DNA of 64,000 nt from Bradyrhizobium elkanii WSM2783 (GTDB lineage Bacteria; Pseudomonadota; Alphaproteobacteria; Rhizobiales; Xanthobacteraceae), in assembly GCF_000472865.1 (NCBI RefSeq), contig NZ_AXAP01000001.1, forward strand, positions 119,461 through 183,460. Direction: 5' to 3'. The translations under genes were made by a program, and so were the position numbers. The notes under the pieces were generated by a model. That model saw nothing but the letters and a program-made list of their open reading frames with translations, did no database searches and had not been told where the DNA came from. Below, piece by piece: positions 28,036 to 36,111 of the stretch (positions are counted from its first letter, which is position 1; each line of letters opens with the position of its first letter).

Positions 28036-28059
28036 GCAGACGCCCCGTAGGGCGTCTGC
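28036..28059 (-). terminator. Hairpin downstream of sulfatase gene
   Basis: Perfect 10-bp stem GCAGACGCCC / GGGCGTCTGC with a 4-nt loop (CGTA), 30 bp past the sulfatase stop in transcript direction. Strong stem but no U-run, so a terminator or mRNA 3'-end stabiliser. Confidence 0.6.
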
Positions 28060-28088
28060 CTGTTCACATCGCGCTCGCTTCATGCAGC

Positions 28089-29804
28089 TTAGTCGCTCGC
28101 TGCGCGGGAATTGGCCTTCTTGACCTCGTCCAGGATCCCGCTGAGGTTGTAGCTCTCCGGTGCTTGCAACGGCGGGAACTTCTCGTACGTCAGAAGGTGC
28201 TGCAGCCATAACTGCTGACCGATCGGCAGCATGTTCCAGTCGTACTGGAAGGCAGTCGCCGGGCCGCCGAGCGTGCCGCCCAGGCTCATCGCCGATTTCT
28301 GGTCGATGCCGACATTCTGCTCGAAGGGATCACGCTTGATGTTCTGGACCAGCGTGAAATGGAACGGGATCAGCGGCATGATCCAGCCGGCCGGCCCGGG
28401 CTGTGACATCGTGTAATACATCTTCCAGTTCTTGTAGCGCACCGCCGACGGCGTCGCGCCCGAGAAATAGAAGAAGAAGTCGCGCGCGGACTTTTCGGAC
28501 TTGCCCTCGAGGTAGTCGCGCTGGTTGACGCCGTCGAGGGTGGTCTTGACGATGCCGGGATACCTCCCTGCCTCGATCTGCTGCTTCAGCTCGTCGCCCT
28601 TGGGTCCGCCGGCGATGTCGACCAGGGTGGGCATCCAGTCTAGGGCGGCGAAAAGCTGGTTCTTCACCGTGCCCGGTTTGATGACGCCCGGCCATTTGAT
28701 GACCATCGGCGCGCGGTAGCCGCCTTCCCACGCCTCGCCCTTCTGCCCCTTGAACGGCGTGATGCCGCCGTCCGGGAAACTGATCTGCTCGGCACCATTG
28801 TCAGTGGTGAACACGACGATCGTATTGTCGGCCTGACCCATGTCGTCGAGCTTCTTGAGGACGAGGCCGATGTTGTCGTCCATTTGCTTCATGCCGGCTT
28901 CGTTGACGCCCCAGTCCTTGCCGCCGCGCTCGCCCTCCATGGCCTCGTATTTCGGCGGCAGCACGGTCACGACGTGCATGCGGGCCGGGTTGTACCAGAC
29001 GAAGAACGGCTTATTGGTCTTCTTGGGGTCGTTACGGTCGAGGAAGCTGATGACCTTTTCCGAGATCTCCTCGTCCACCGTCTTCGATCGTTCCAGGGTC
29101 AGCGGACCCTCGTCGCTGCACATCTGGTTCTTACTGGTGCCGTCCGAAGATTTGCACGACAGGATATTGCGCGGGGGCGTTAGACAGATCGTCGTCTTGG
29201 GATCCACCGCGCCGGGCACTTCCGGCACGCCGGGGATCGGCGTGTTCTTGCACGGCGGCGCAACGGTCTGCTGGAGCGCGGTCTTGTTGATGTCGGGGAA
29301 GCTCACGCCCTGCATGGCGTCGAGGTGATAGAGGTAGCCCCAATATTCCTGGAAACCGTGTGCCGTCGGCAGGGCGTCGGTGTGGTCGCCGAGATGGTTC
29401 CTGCCGAATTCGCCGGTGGTGTAGCCGAGATCGAACAGGAACTGGGCCAGAGCCGGCGTGCCGGGCCGCAGGTAGGACGGGCTCCCCGGGAGCTGTGGCG
29501 GGATCATGCCAGTGCGCAGCGGATACATGCCAGTGAAGAACGCATTGCGGCCGGAAGTGCAGCTCTGCATGGCGACGTAGTCCATGAAGATGGCACCCTC
29601 GTTGCCGATGCGATCGATATTAGGCGTTTCTCCCACCATCAGGCCGGGGTGATAGATGCTTGGCTGCATCCATCCGATATCGTCGCCCATGATGAAGAGG
29701 ATGTTGGGTTTTTGTCCCTGCTGGGCGGAGGCAGGAATGCTTGCCACTGTCATGACGGCGCACGCCAAGACAAGAGCGCCCGAAATTGGTCGGAACAAGC
29801 TCAT
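28089..29804 (-). CDS. Periplasmic arylsulfatase-family protein with unusual C-T-S-G-R catalytic motif
   Basis: 571 residues from the ATG at 29804 (AAGGAAG ribosome site); the frame is open 56 codons more but only this start gives a clean signal peptide (cleavage near ASAQ). Alkaline-phosphatase-superfamily features: NILFIMGDD metal site, FTTDNGAE, KGQKGEAWEGGYRAP, and the formylglycine position Cys82 in SCTSGRNAFFTG. Sulfatases normally have C-x-P-x-R or C-x-A-x-R; here the third residue is Ser. Whether it is matured to formylglycine is uncertain. It may act on sulfate esters or related phosph(on)ates in the periplasm. Confidence 0.88.
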   Translation of the reverse strand: MSLFRPISGALVLACAVMTVASIPASAQQGQKPNILFIMGDDIGWMQPSIYHPGLMVGETPNIDRIGNEGAIFMDYVAMQSCTSGRNAFFTGMYPLRTGMIPPQLPGSPSYLRPGTPALAQFLFDLGYTTGEFGRNHLGDHTDALPTAHGFQEYWGYLYHLDAMQGVSFPDINKTALQQTVAPPCKNTPIPGVPEVPGAVDPKTTICLTPPRNILSCKSSDGTSKNQMCSDEGPLTLERSKTVDEEISEKVISFLDRNDPKKTNKPFFVWYNPARMHVVTVLPPKYEAMEGERGGKDWGVNEAGMKQMDDNIGLVLKKLDDMGQADNTIVVFTTDNGAEQISFPDGGITPFKGQKGEAWEGGYRAPMVIKWPGVIKPGTVKNQLFAALDWMPTLVDIAGGPKGDELKQQIEAGRYPGIVKTTLDGVNQRDYLEGKSEKSARDFFFYFSGATPSAVRYKNWKMYYTMSQPGPAGWIMPLIPFHFTLVQNIKRDPFEQNVGIDQKSAMSLGGTLGGPATAFQYDWNMLPIGQQLWLQHLLTYEKFPPLQAPESYNLSGILDEVKKANSRAASD

Positions 29805-30144
29805 GGTTGCTTCCTTAGTTGGCGGCTGCCGAAAGCCCCGGAGCCGCAGCCTTCGCCCACCTCCACCCGCCGACCAACTTGCCTTTGCCGGTTCATGCGA
29901 GATCGCAACCGGCAATCGGTCGGACGCTTTGCGACGGCAAATTGGGCGAAAGGCCCTGAATGCGCTATGCACATTCGGCAGATTGAGGGCGTGACGGAAA
30001 GCGGTACACCAAAGCGCGTTGCCGCCGTTCCGCAGCGACCAGGCCCGCAGTCCTCAATCGGCACAAAAGATTGAAAGCCTCGCCTACGAGGCTGAGGCTA
30101 GTGTTGGCTTCGCAGGGCTGACTATGCGCTTTCGGCGGATCAGA
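29805..30144. other. Intergenic region between araC-type and sulfatase genes
   Basis: About 340 bp between the stop of the upstream AraC regulator and the sulfatase start, both on minus. It should contain the sulfatase promoter. No gene, repeat or clear hairpin was recognised. Confidence 0.4.
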
Positions 30145-31089
30145 TCACGGATCGCGTTGCAGCGTGACGGAAGGCGACTCTCCGAAGGTGGTGCGATACG
30201 TCACCGCAAAGCGCCCAAGCTCCTGGAATTGATGATTTCGCGCGACCTCCGCGACGGTTGCTATCGAAGGATCGGCGCGTCGCAGTGCCGAACGAGCCTG
30301 GTTCAATCGCCGCAACAAGATATATCGTGCGGGGCTTACGCCGAGGAACTCCGCGCAACACATCCGCAGGCTGCGCTCCGGCACGCCGATCTCGGCACAA
30401 AGCGCAGGCATTTTGAGTCTTTGATCGATGCGTTTGCTTAGGCCATCTTCGAGTCGATGCATGACGGCAGTGTGATGGTGTCTTGTCTTGGAGTTATTGT
30501 TGTCGATGTCGTCGGCGGTCAGACAATTGATGATCGCGTGGAGCAATTCCTGCTCCAGCGCTCTTGCCAGCTCGGGGCGCTCGACCAATTTCCGTCCAGC
30601 CTCTGCAAGGTAGCAAGCTTCTCTGAAGAGAAGACGAAATCTTGATATATCCGCGCGAGCAGGGTGGAGCATTCTGCTCACGGGCGGCGGCGCGATTTCC
30701 CGTCCAGTCAAGGCTTTGCTGCAAGTCCCGAATTGGTCCGGCGATAGGGCTATCAAGCCCCATTGGGATGCGCCGTAGGATCGCTGATGGGTGCTCTCGC
30801 CGCGACCGTGCAAAACCATGTCGCCGTTCCGCAAGACGAGCCCATCGGACACGAGGGACGCGGTACCCAGCGGAAAAGAAAGGAATATCCGTTCGGGGGG
30901 CAGCGAAATATATGCGATGCGCGGAAGGATTTCCCGGCACCGACACAATTCGAGATGGTTCAATCTCAACCGTGTTAGCCGTGCCTCGAAATCGCCGGCA
31001 CCCGTTATCGTTAGATTGATACGGACATCGCCGAATCCTGCGGCATAGCCGTCAGCGTCGCCAAACGTGAGTGTCGCGCCTTCTGCCAT
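30145..31089 (-). CDS. AraC-family transcriptional regulator
   Basis: About 314 residues from the ATG at 31089; an in-frame ATG nine codons earlier is possible. C-terminal double HTH: LKMPALCAEIGVPERSLRMCC (HTH1, about 225-250) and ATVAEVARNHQFQELGRFAVTYRTTFGESPS (HTH2, shown here as VAEVARNHQFQELGRFA then FGESPS). The N-terminal ligand domain resembles the cupin-like domain of the two regulators at 32283 and 33311. Position just upstream of the sulfatase makes that a candidate target. Confidence 0.9.
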   Translation of the reverse strand: MAEGATLTFGDADGYAAGFGDVRINLTITGAGDFEARLTRLRLNHLELCRCREILPRIAYISLPPERIFLSFPLGTASLVSDGLVLRNGDMVLHGRGESTHQRSYGASQWGLIALSPDQFGTCSKALTGREIAPPPVSRMLHPARADISRFRLLFREACYLAEAGRKLVERPELARALEQELLHAIINCLTADDIDNNNSKTRHHHTAVMHRLEDGLSKRIDQRLKMPALCAEIGVPERSLRMCCAEFLGVSPARYILLRRLNQARSALRRADPSIATVAEVARNHQFQELGRFAVTYRTTFGESPSVTLQRDP

Positions 31090-31277
31090 TTGCGCCGTCC
31101 CGTCGGACCGGTGCACGGTCCGGTCTCATCGAGGGAGGCAGCATCAAGCAGTCGGCCGCTGTCGGCTATGCGGGTTCGGAAGGTCGATGGCAGGGGTGGA
31201 ATGTGAAGAATATGCAAATCCGGCAAGCCGGCCGATAATCTCGACCAGGTGCTGCGACCATAGGTGTCCCCTCAGTG

Positions 31278-31303
31278 GAAAGACCGTCCGCGGGCGGTCT
31301 TTC
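31278..31303 (-). terminator. GC-rich hairpin downstream of the protease gene
   Basis: Stem GAAAGACCG / CGGTCTTTC, extendable inward through CC/GG, about 70 bp past the protease stop codon in transcript direction. No T-run follows on the minus strand. Confidence 0.55.
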
Positions 31304-31372
31304 GTAGTTGGCGGAGCAATTGTGGCCGGATGCCCATTTTGTGGCGACACTGACGATGCGATAACCCGGCTC

Positions 31373-32116
31373 TCATCTCGTCTCGGCAAATTCTTCCAAC
31401 GCCTGGACCGGCACGGATGCGACGTTGGGCATTCCCCATGCTGTCGAAGTCCTGATCTGCCGGTGGGCCCACCCAACGTTCTGGGTAAACACGTGGCTCA
31501 GGACCGCCGTAACGCGACCTCCGCAATCAAGAACCGGTGCTCCCGATGCACCGTGATCGATGATAAGGCGATTCTCGCCCTCATACATTTCAAGGAGTGC
31601 CATGCCCGACAGCTTCCCGCCGTCTCCAAATCGAACGAACCGTCCTCCGACGAGTTGCGGGCGGCCTGCCCCATAGGCAAGGGCCACGACCTGCTCTTCC
31701 GGAACGAGTGGCTCGTGGCGGATCGCCGCACACTGGGCGTTGAGAACGGCGCGCCCGAGTTCGATTACGGCCAGCTTTTCCATCTGCCCTCCAGCCAGGC
31801 GCAGGATGCGGGCGGCGATGAATTGACTGTCGTTCCCGTCCACGATCTCAAGCGACTTCCAGTCCTGCGTCGATAGCTCCATGCCGGCGGTGACGTGTTC
31901 AGCGGTGACGATCGTTGTTGGTGACAGGAACCAACCGGTGCCTCGCACGCCGACGAGGCCCCGATGCGACTCGCGCTCCGCGTCATCGAAATGCCTGAAG
32001 ATGCTGACGGCTGAGTGCGCAACCTGTGTGGGATCGACGCAAGCCGCAGAAATCCGCTGCGTATTTGCGAGCAGAACGAAAACAACGAGTGCCCCGTAAA
32101 AAATGCGTTTGCGCAT
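31373..32116 (-). CDS. Exported trypsin-like serine protease
   Basis: 247 residues from the ATG at 32116 (AAGGAGG about 10 nt upstream). Signal peptide with hydrophobic core FYGALVVFVLLA, cleavage near SAAC. Chymotrypsin-fold signature: GTGWFLSPTTIVTAEHV (catalytic His) and DHGASGAPVLDCGG (catalytic Ser). The acidic member is not obvious. No PDZ domain, so it is a short periplasmic or secreted protease rather than a DegP. The leader carries two overlapping hairpins (32132-32168). Confidence 0.85.
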   Translation of the reverse strand: MRKRIFYGALVVFVLLANTQRISAACVDPTQVAHSAVSIFRHFDDAERESHRGLVGVRGTGWFLSPTTIVTAEHVTAGMELSTQDWKSLEIVDGNDSQFIAARILRLAGGQMEKLAVIELGRAVLNAQCAAIRHEPLVPEEQVVALAYGAGRPQLVGGRFVRFGDGGKLSGMALLEMYEGENRLIIDHGASGAPVLDCGGRVTAVLSHVFTQNVGWAHRQIRTSTAWGMPNVASVPVQALEEFAETR

Positions 32117-32131
32117 TCCAAAGGGCCTCCT

Positions 32132-32168
32132 TCTCCCCTCTTGCAGGGGAGACCGAAGCCTGCAAGAG
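32132..32168 (-). promoter_or_regulatory. Leader with two mutually exclusive hairpins ahead of the protease gene
   Basis: Hairpin A pairs TCTCCCCT (32132-32139) with AGGGGAGA (32145-32152). Hairpin B pairs CTCTTGCAGG (32138-32147) with CCTGCAAGAG (32159-32168). They share bases 32138-32147, so only one can form at a time. In the mRNA, B is made first and A ends just before the AAGGAGG ribosome site. This could be a translational or attenuation switch, or a small interspersed palindrome. Confidence 0.5.
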
Positions 32169-32282
32169 AGCAATAGAGCTCACCGCCTTACCCGGAGGTT
32201 TTCCGAAATTTAGCGATTTTCCGCGCGTAGTGGCATGATTTTGTCGCAGACGACCGCGCGTTTGCGATTACGCGCACCGGGT

Positions 32283-33290
32283 TCAGGCGAGGCCGGGCCC
32301 GGCGAAAGCAAGGGTTGATGGGCGGTCGAGCCGAACCCTCGGGTCCGCCGGCGGGCGCCGCAAGGTGCACGAGGGCGTTTCTCCGAAGAACATTCGGTAG
32401 GCAACTGAAAAGCGCCCCAGTTCCCAAAAGCCGTGGTCGGCCACGATTTGCGTGACAGTTGCCGTTGATGGGTCCGACCTCAAGAGCGCCCGCCGCACAA
32501 GGTGCATTCGGCGCAAGGTGAGATAACGGATCGGTCCCATGCCAAAATGTTCCTCACAGGAGGCGCGAAGAGTGCGTTCGGCGACACCAATCGCCGCGCA
32601 GATTTCCGTGAGATAAAGTGGGCGGTCGGGATTGGCCTCCAAAAATTCCTCGAACCGCGTGACGATCGCGTCATGGCGACGGCCGCCCATGCTCGTTTCC
32701 AGCACGACGCCTTCCGCGAGGCACCGGACCATGACATGCACCAGTTCGCTCTCGAGGGCACGAAGCACTTCCGGTATTGCGAGTACATCGGGGGTTTCAT
32801 GGGCGAGTTGTCCGACCACCTTGTGCAGCTTCAGCAGCCGCGACATCAACGCAGGATTCGGGTGAATGCTACGCTCATCCAGCCGCTTGCTGAAACCACC
32901 GCCAGCTATCGCTTCGACCGCGACGTCGAATTCATCGATCGGGAGAGACATCGCCCCTAAATGATAATCATGGCCGGATCGATGATGTGCAACGTCAGTT
33001 CTGTTAATGATGATGTCACCAGGCAAGACGTCTTGGCCACAGTGCTGTAGCGGGGACGAATTGGATTCGGTGAGAAAGATGATCGATCGCCGGTCGGGTC
33101 TGCACGCAACGTTGCTGATTTGCGGCAAAGATACAGTGAAATGCTGCATCCAAAGTCTGGTCATGCCGATCTGTGTAATCTCGGCCCAAAAATCTCCCTT
33201 CGTTGTAGGGAGTATCTCGACATCAGTCGCTTGAACGGCCGCCTGACAGGGAAACGGATCGGTAAATCTGAGAACTCTTGCCCACGACAT
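32283..33290 (-). CDS. AraC-family transcriptional regulator (tandem paralogue 1)
   Basis: 335 residues. The ATG at 33290 (MSWARVL) is preferred over an upstream in-frame ATG because it lines up with the paralogue's MAWSRVF. N-terminal AraC ligand domain (about 1-210), C-terminal HTHs: LYLTEICAAIGVAERTLRA and ATVTQIVADHGFWELGRFS, then FFGETPS. Very similar over its whole length to the gene at 33311, 20 bp upstream, so the pair arose by tandem duplication. Target unknown. Confidence 0.9.
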   Translation of the reverse strand: MSWARVLRFTDPFPCQAAVQATDVEILPTTKGDFWAEITQIGMTRLWMQHFTVSLPQISNVACRPDRRSIIFLTESNSSPLQHCGQDVLPGDIIINRTDVAHHRSGHDYHLGAMSLPIDEFDVAVEAIAGGGFSKRLDERSIHPNPALMSRLLKLHKVVGQLAHETPDVLAIPEVLRALESELVHVMVRCLAEGVVLETSMGGRRHDAIVTRFEEFLEANPDRPLYLTEICAAIGVAERTLRASCEEHFGMGPIRYLTLRRMHLVRRALLRSDPSTATVTQIVADHGFWELGRFSVAYRMFFGETPSCTLRRPPADPRVRLDRPSTLAFAGPGLA

Positions 33291-33310
33291 TGTATTAGTC
33301 CCTGTCTGGC

Positions 33311-34318
33311 TCAAGCTGCCCGCAAGTTTGTGGCTGCAAGCGATGTTGGGCGATTGGGACGCGTTTCCGGCAGCTCGACCGATCGCCGCAAGGTATGCGA
33401 TGGCGACTCGCCAAACAGTGCGTGGTAGGCAACCGAAAAGCGGCCGAGTTCCCAAAAACCGTGGTCGGTGACAATCTGGGTGACGGTTCTCTTTGAATGG
33501 TCCGAGCCCAGGAGCGCGCGGTGTACGAGGTGCATTCGGCGCAGGGCGAGATAACGGATCGGCCCCATTCCTAAATGCTCTTCGCAGGAGGCGCGGAGCG
33601 TGCGCTCCGCGACGCCAATCGCAGCGCAGATTTCCGCAAGATAAAGCGGCCGGTCGGGATTGGCCTCCAGGAATTCCTCAAATCGTGCGACGATGGTGTC
33701 GTGACGACGGCTACCGGTTCTCGACTCTACAGCGGCGCCTTCGGCAAGGCACCTCACCATGACATAAGTGAGTTCATTCTCGAGTGCCCGCCCCACTTCC
33801 GGGATTTCGAGAACATCCGGCATGTCATGAGCGAGCAGCCCAATGCTCTTGTGCAGTTTCAGCAGTCGGAGCATCGCCGCGGAATGCGGGCGGACAATTC
33901 GATTCTGCGGCATTTCGACAAACTCGCGACCGAGTACTGCCTCGGCAGCAGCATCAAAGTCATCAGCCGCAAGAGAGATCGTGCCATAGTGGAGGTTTGC
34001 GCCAGATCGTTGATGTACGACGTCGGACCTGTTTACGACGAGATCGCTGGCCAAGACCTCCAGGCCACAATGCAGGAAGGCCGACCCATTGGGTTCGGTA
34101 AGAAAGCCAATTGATCTGCGGCCTGGACTGATTGCGAGGGTGTTAACCTGCGGAAGCGACACTTGATATCGTTGTACTAAAAGCCTGTTTATGCCGATCT
34201 GCGCAATTTCGGCATGAAAGCTTCCTTTCGCCGTCGGAAAAAGTTCTATGTCCGCGGACCAAGTAACTGCCTTGCACTGTGACGGATCAGATAAATTAAA
34301 AACTCTACTCCACGCCAT
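33311..34318 (-). CDS. AraC-family transcriptional regulator (tandem paralogue 2)
   Basis: 335 residues, same layout as the downstream copy: MAWSRVFNLSDP start, conserved RPLYLAEICAAIGVAERTLRA stretch (HTH1) and VTQIVTDHGFWELGRFSVAY (HTH2), then FGESPS. The HTH regions of the two are nearly identical (EANPDRPLYL, ASCEEH, GMGPIRYL shared) while the ligand domains have diverged, which suggests the same DNA site but different inducers. Only 20 bp separate them. Confidence 0.9.
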   Translation of the reverse strand: MAWSRVFNLSDPSQCKAVTWSADIELFPTAKGSFHAEIAQIGINRLLVQRYQVSLPQVNTLAISPGRRSIGFLTEPNGSAFLHCGLEVLASDLVVNRSDVVHQRSGANLHYGTISLAADDFDAAAEAVLGREFVEMPQNRIVRPHSAAMLRLLKLHKSIGLLAHDMPDVLEIPEVGRALENELTYVMVRCLAEGAAVESRTGSRRHDTIVARFEEFLEANPDRPLYLAEICAAIGVAERTLRASCEEHLGMGPIRYLALRRMHLVHRALLGSDHSKRTVTQIVTDHGFWELGRFSVAYHALFGESPSHTLRRSVELPETRPNRPTSLAATNLRAA

Positions 34319-34772
34319 TTCTGTTCTCTCCCGAAAACAGAGCTACTAATCACTCGGGACAACTAAGCTTACAGCAAGGAGAACACTGGGAATCGGGAAG
34401 AGCGATTTCGGTCGCAAAAGAAGAGCGGGCAACGCCATCAAGTCGACTCGAGATCCGAGGCGAGCCGAGATCTCGGTTGTATTGTAGGACCAGTATTACC
34501 TGTGGGCAACTGCTCGAATACTTGGAACAAAACACATATTGGTGTCTGCAGGTCGATGATAGCCGTACGCCGATGACGCAGCGTCACTCGAGCTATAGCA
34601 ACTGCTTGAGACGACGGCGGTCGCAAGAGCGTGCACGGCAAGTGCTTGTGCATTGCTTGCAGCACTCATCGACGATCCGCCGGACTTGCGTGAGTATCTC
34701 GCGGTCGGGGACATTTCGGCGGTCCAAGCGCAAATGGATGCAGATGAGACCGATCCTCGGCGAGGGGTGTGT
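34319..34772. other. Intergenic region, no gene recognised
   Basis: About 450 bp between the small exported protein's stop and the AraC paralogue's start. It must hold the promoter of the araC tandem. Overlapping open frames on both strands look random. No terminator or repeat noticed. Confidence 0.4.
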
Positions 34773-35021
34773 TTACCTTCGGAGTCCGTTTCTACGGATG
34801 CACGAGTAATAGGCGTCTGCGCCAACAGCGTTCCCTTCGGCAGTAGCAGCGGGATTAGCAGAAGCCATGCCCACTTGGGATCTTGCCGCCTCATTGGCCT
34901 GCCTGAAGCACTCAGCGCGTATGGCCCGAGTCCTATCCATCTGTTGTCCTGTTTGTGCCGATGATGAGATTGCAAGGAATGGAAGTATGGCGACTGCCAA
35001 CAGTGTTCGCATGTTCAGCAT
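34773..35021 (-). CDS. Small exported protein of unknown function
   Basis: 82 residues with a strong AAGGAGG site 5 nt before the ATG at 35021. A clear signal peptide (LLAVAILPFLAISSSAQ) leaves a mature peptide of about 58 residues, Ala/Asn/Arg-rich, with two cysteines (ECFRQA and YSCIRR) that could form one disulphide in the periplasm. I do not recognise the family. Confidence 0.75.
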   Translation of the reverse strand: MLNMRTLLAVAILPFLAISSSAQTGQQMDRTRAIRAECFRQANEAARSQVGMASANPAATAEGNAVGADAYYSCIRRNGLRR

Positions 35022-36111
35022 ATTTTCCTCCTTGAAGACGTTGGATAGCAGCGTAGCGCGGGTCTCGATCCGATCGGGGCGGGCGTTACGACAATCCGAA
35101 AGGTGCTCGGCTCGCCCACGCGCGCCAAGGCCGCCCGCAATAAAGGGAAGAACGGCAAGAACTACATATTGACGTAGATCAATGGCGTGGACCGGGTGAT
35201 GTGTCCTGCAACGCTAGCTAGAGTGCCTGCGTTGCTGCGTTGCGGACCATTTTGCACCATGGGATGCGGGCGAAGCCAGCGATGTCCAGCCGCTTCGGTG
35301 ACCGCGGCCGTGGTGGCAATGGCGAAGCGGCCAGCTGATTTTGCCCACATGCGTTCGTTCGAACTCTGGGCGGCGAGAGCGTCCGCCTCGCGGATTCGCG
35401 CCTCACCGGCGCCGCGCTTTCCGGCGGCGCGTTCGGCCAAGATCTTGGTCAAACGCCTGCGTCTTCGTCAGCCCCTTCGCGGGCGCTTTACGATCGCCGC
35501 CGGAAGGGGGGTGGATGACGTTCCGGGGCCATGCCAGAGATAACAGATCCGCAAACAGGCGTGAACATACAGAGGCTTGGTAAGGTTTTGGCGGGTCTGC
35601 GAGGCATGGGTCCAGCGCGACCGGCAATCAATGGATCGGCGACATCTAAGGGAAGAATGATTCTTCCCGATGACTCTCCTGCGGGGATCATTTCGCGCCA
35701 GCGTAAACCTCCCCGCGCACGCGCGATCGAGTTCCCTTCTGATGAGTGCCTAAATTTCAGTCGGGCGTCGAGGAGAAATAAGTCAATTATTTCAGTATGT
35801 TGGTCGATCACGCACACTCACGTGGCCGTGATATTTGTGCAACATGCGTCCGAAAAGAAGCGGAGGTACCTGCGGACACCTCTCTCTCTTGTTGCGCCTT
35901 TGGAGACCTTCGTTTCTTATGGAACAGCGACGGAGGGGGGCATCCCGAAGTCGTCCCGTTCTTGGTGGTTCGCTTAAGTCCCTCGCGTTTTCGCGGGAGT
36001 CCGAAAGCGCGAAGCGGCTTGACGGGTTTTGGGGGGACTAGGGAACCAGCTTCAGGGTGTTTGCCCGGCGGATCCGCAGCTCTTCCTTACAGAGCAACTT
36101 GGAGGTTTAAC
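35022..36111. other. Long non-coding region upstream of porin gene
   Basis: About 1.1 kb without a convincing gene, between the divergent small exported protein and the porin. Open frames here, including a 105-codon 5' extension of the porin frame, have no family features. The porin leader and promoter must lie in it; a long untranslated leader or an unrecognised small RNA is possible but I cannot show one. Confidence 0.45.

Noticed and set aside
27619..28209. 196-codon minus-strand open frame covering the end of the sulfatase region
   Set aside because: Composition is random and it overlaps the HAD gene; the sulfatase-tail similarity lies in a different frame.
35797..36111. 105-codon upstream extension of the porin frame
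   Set aside because: It would bury the signal peptide; GGAGG and a canonical porin N-terminus fix the start at 36112.
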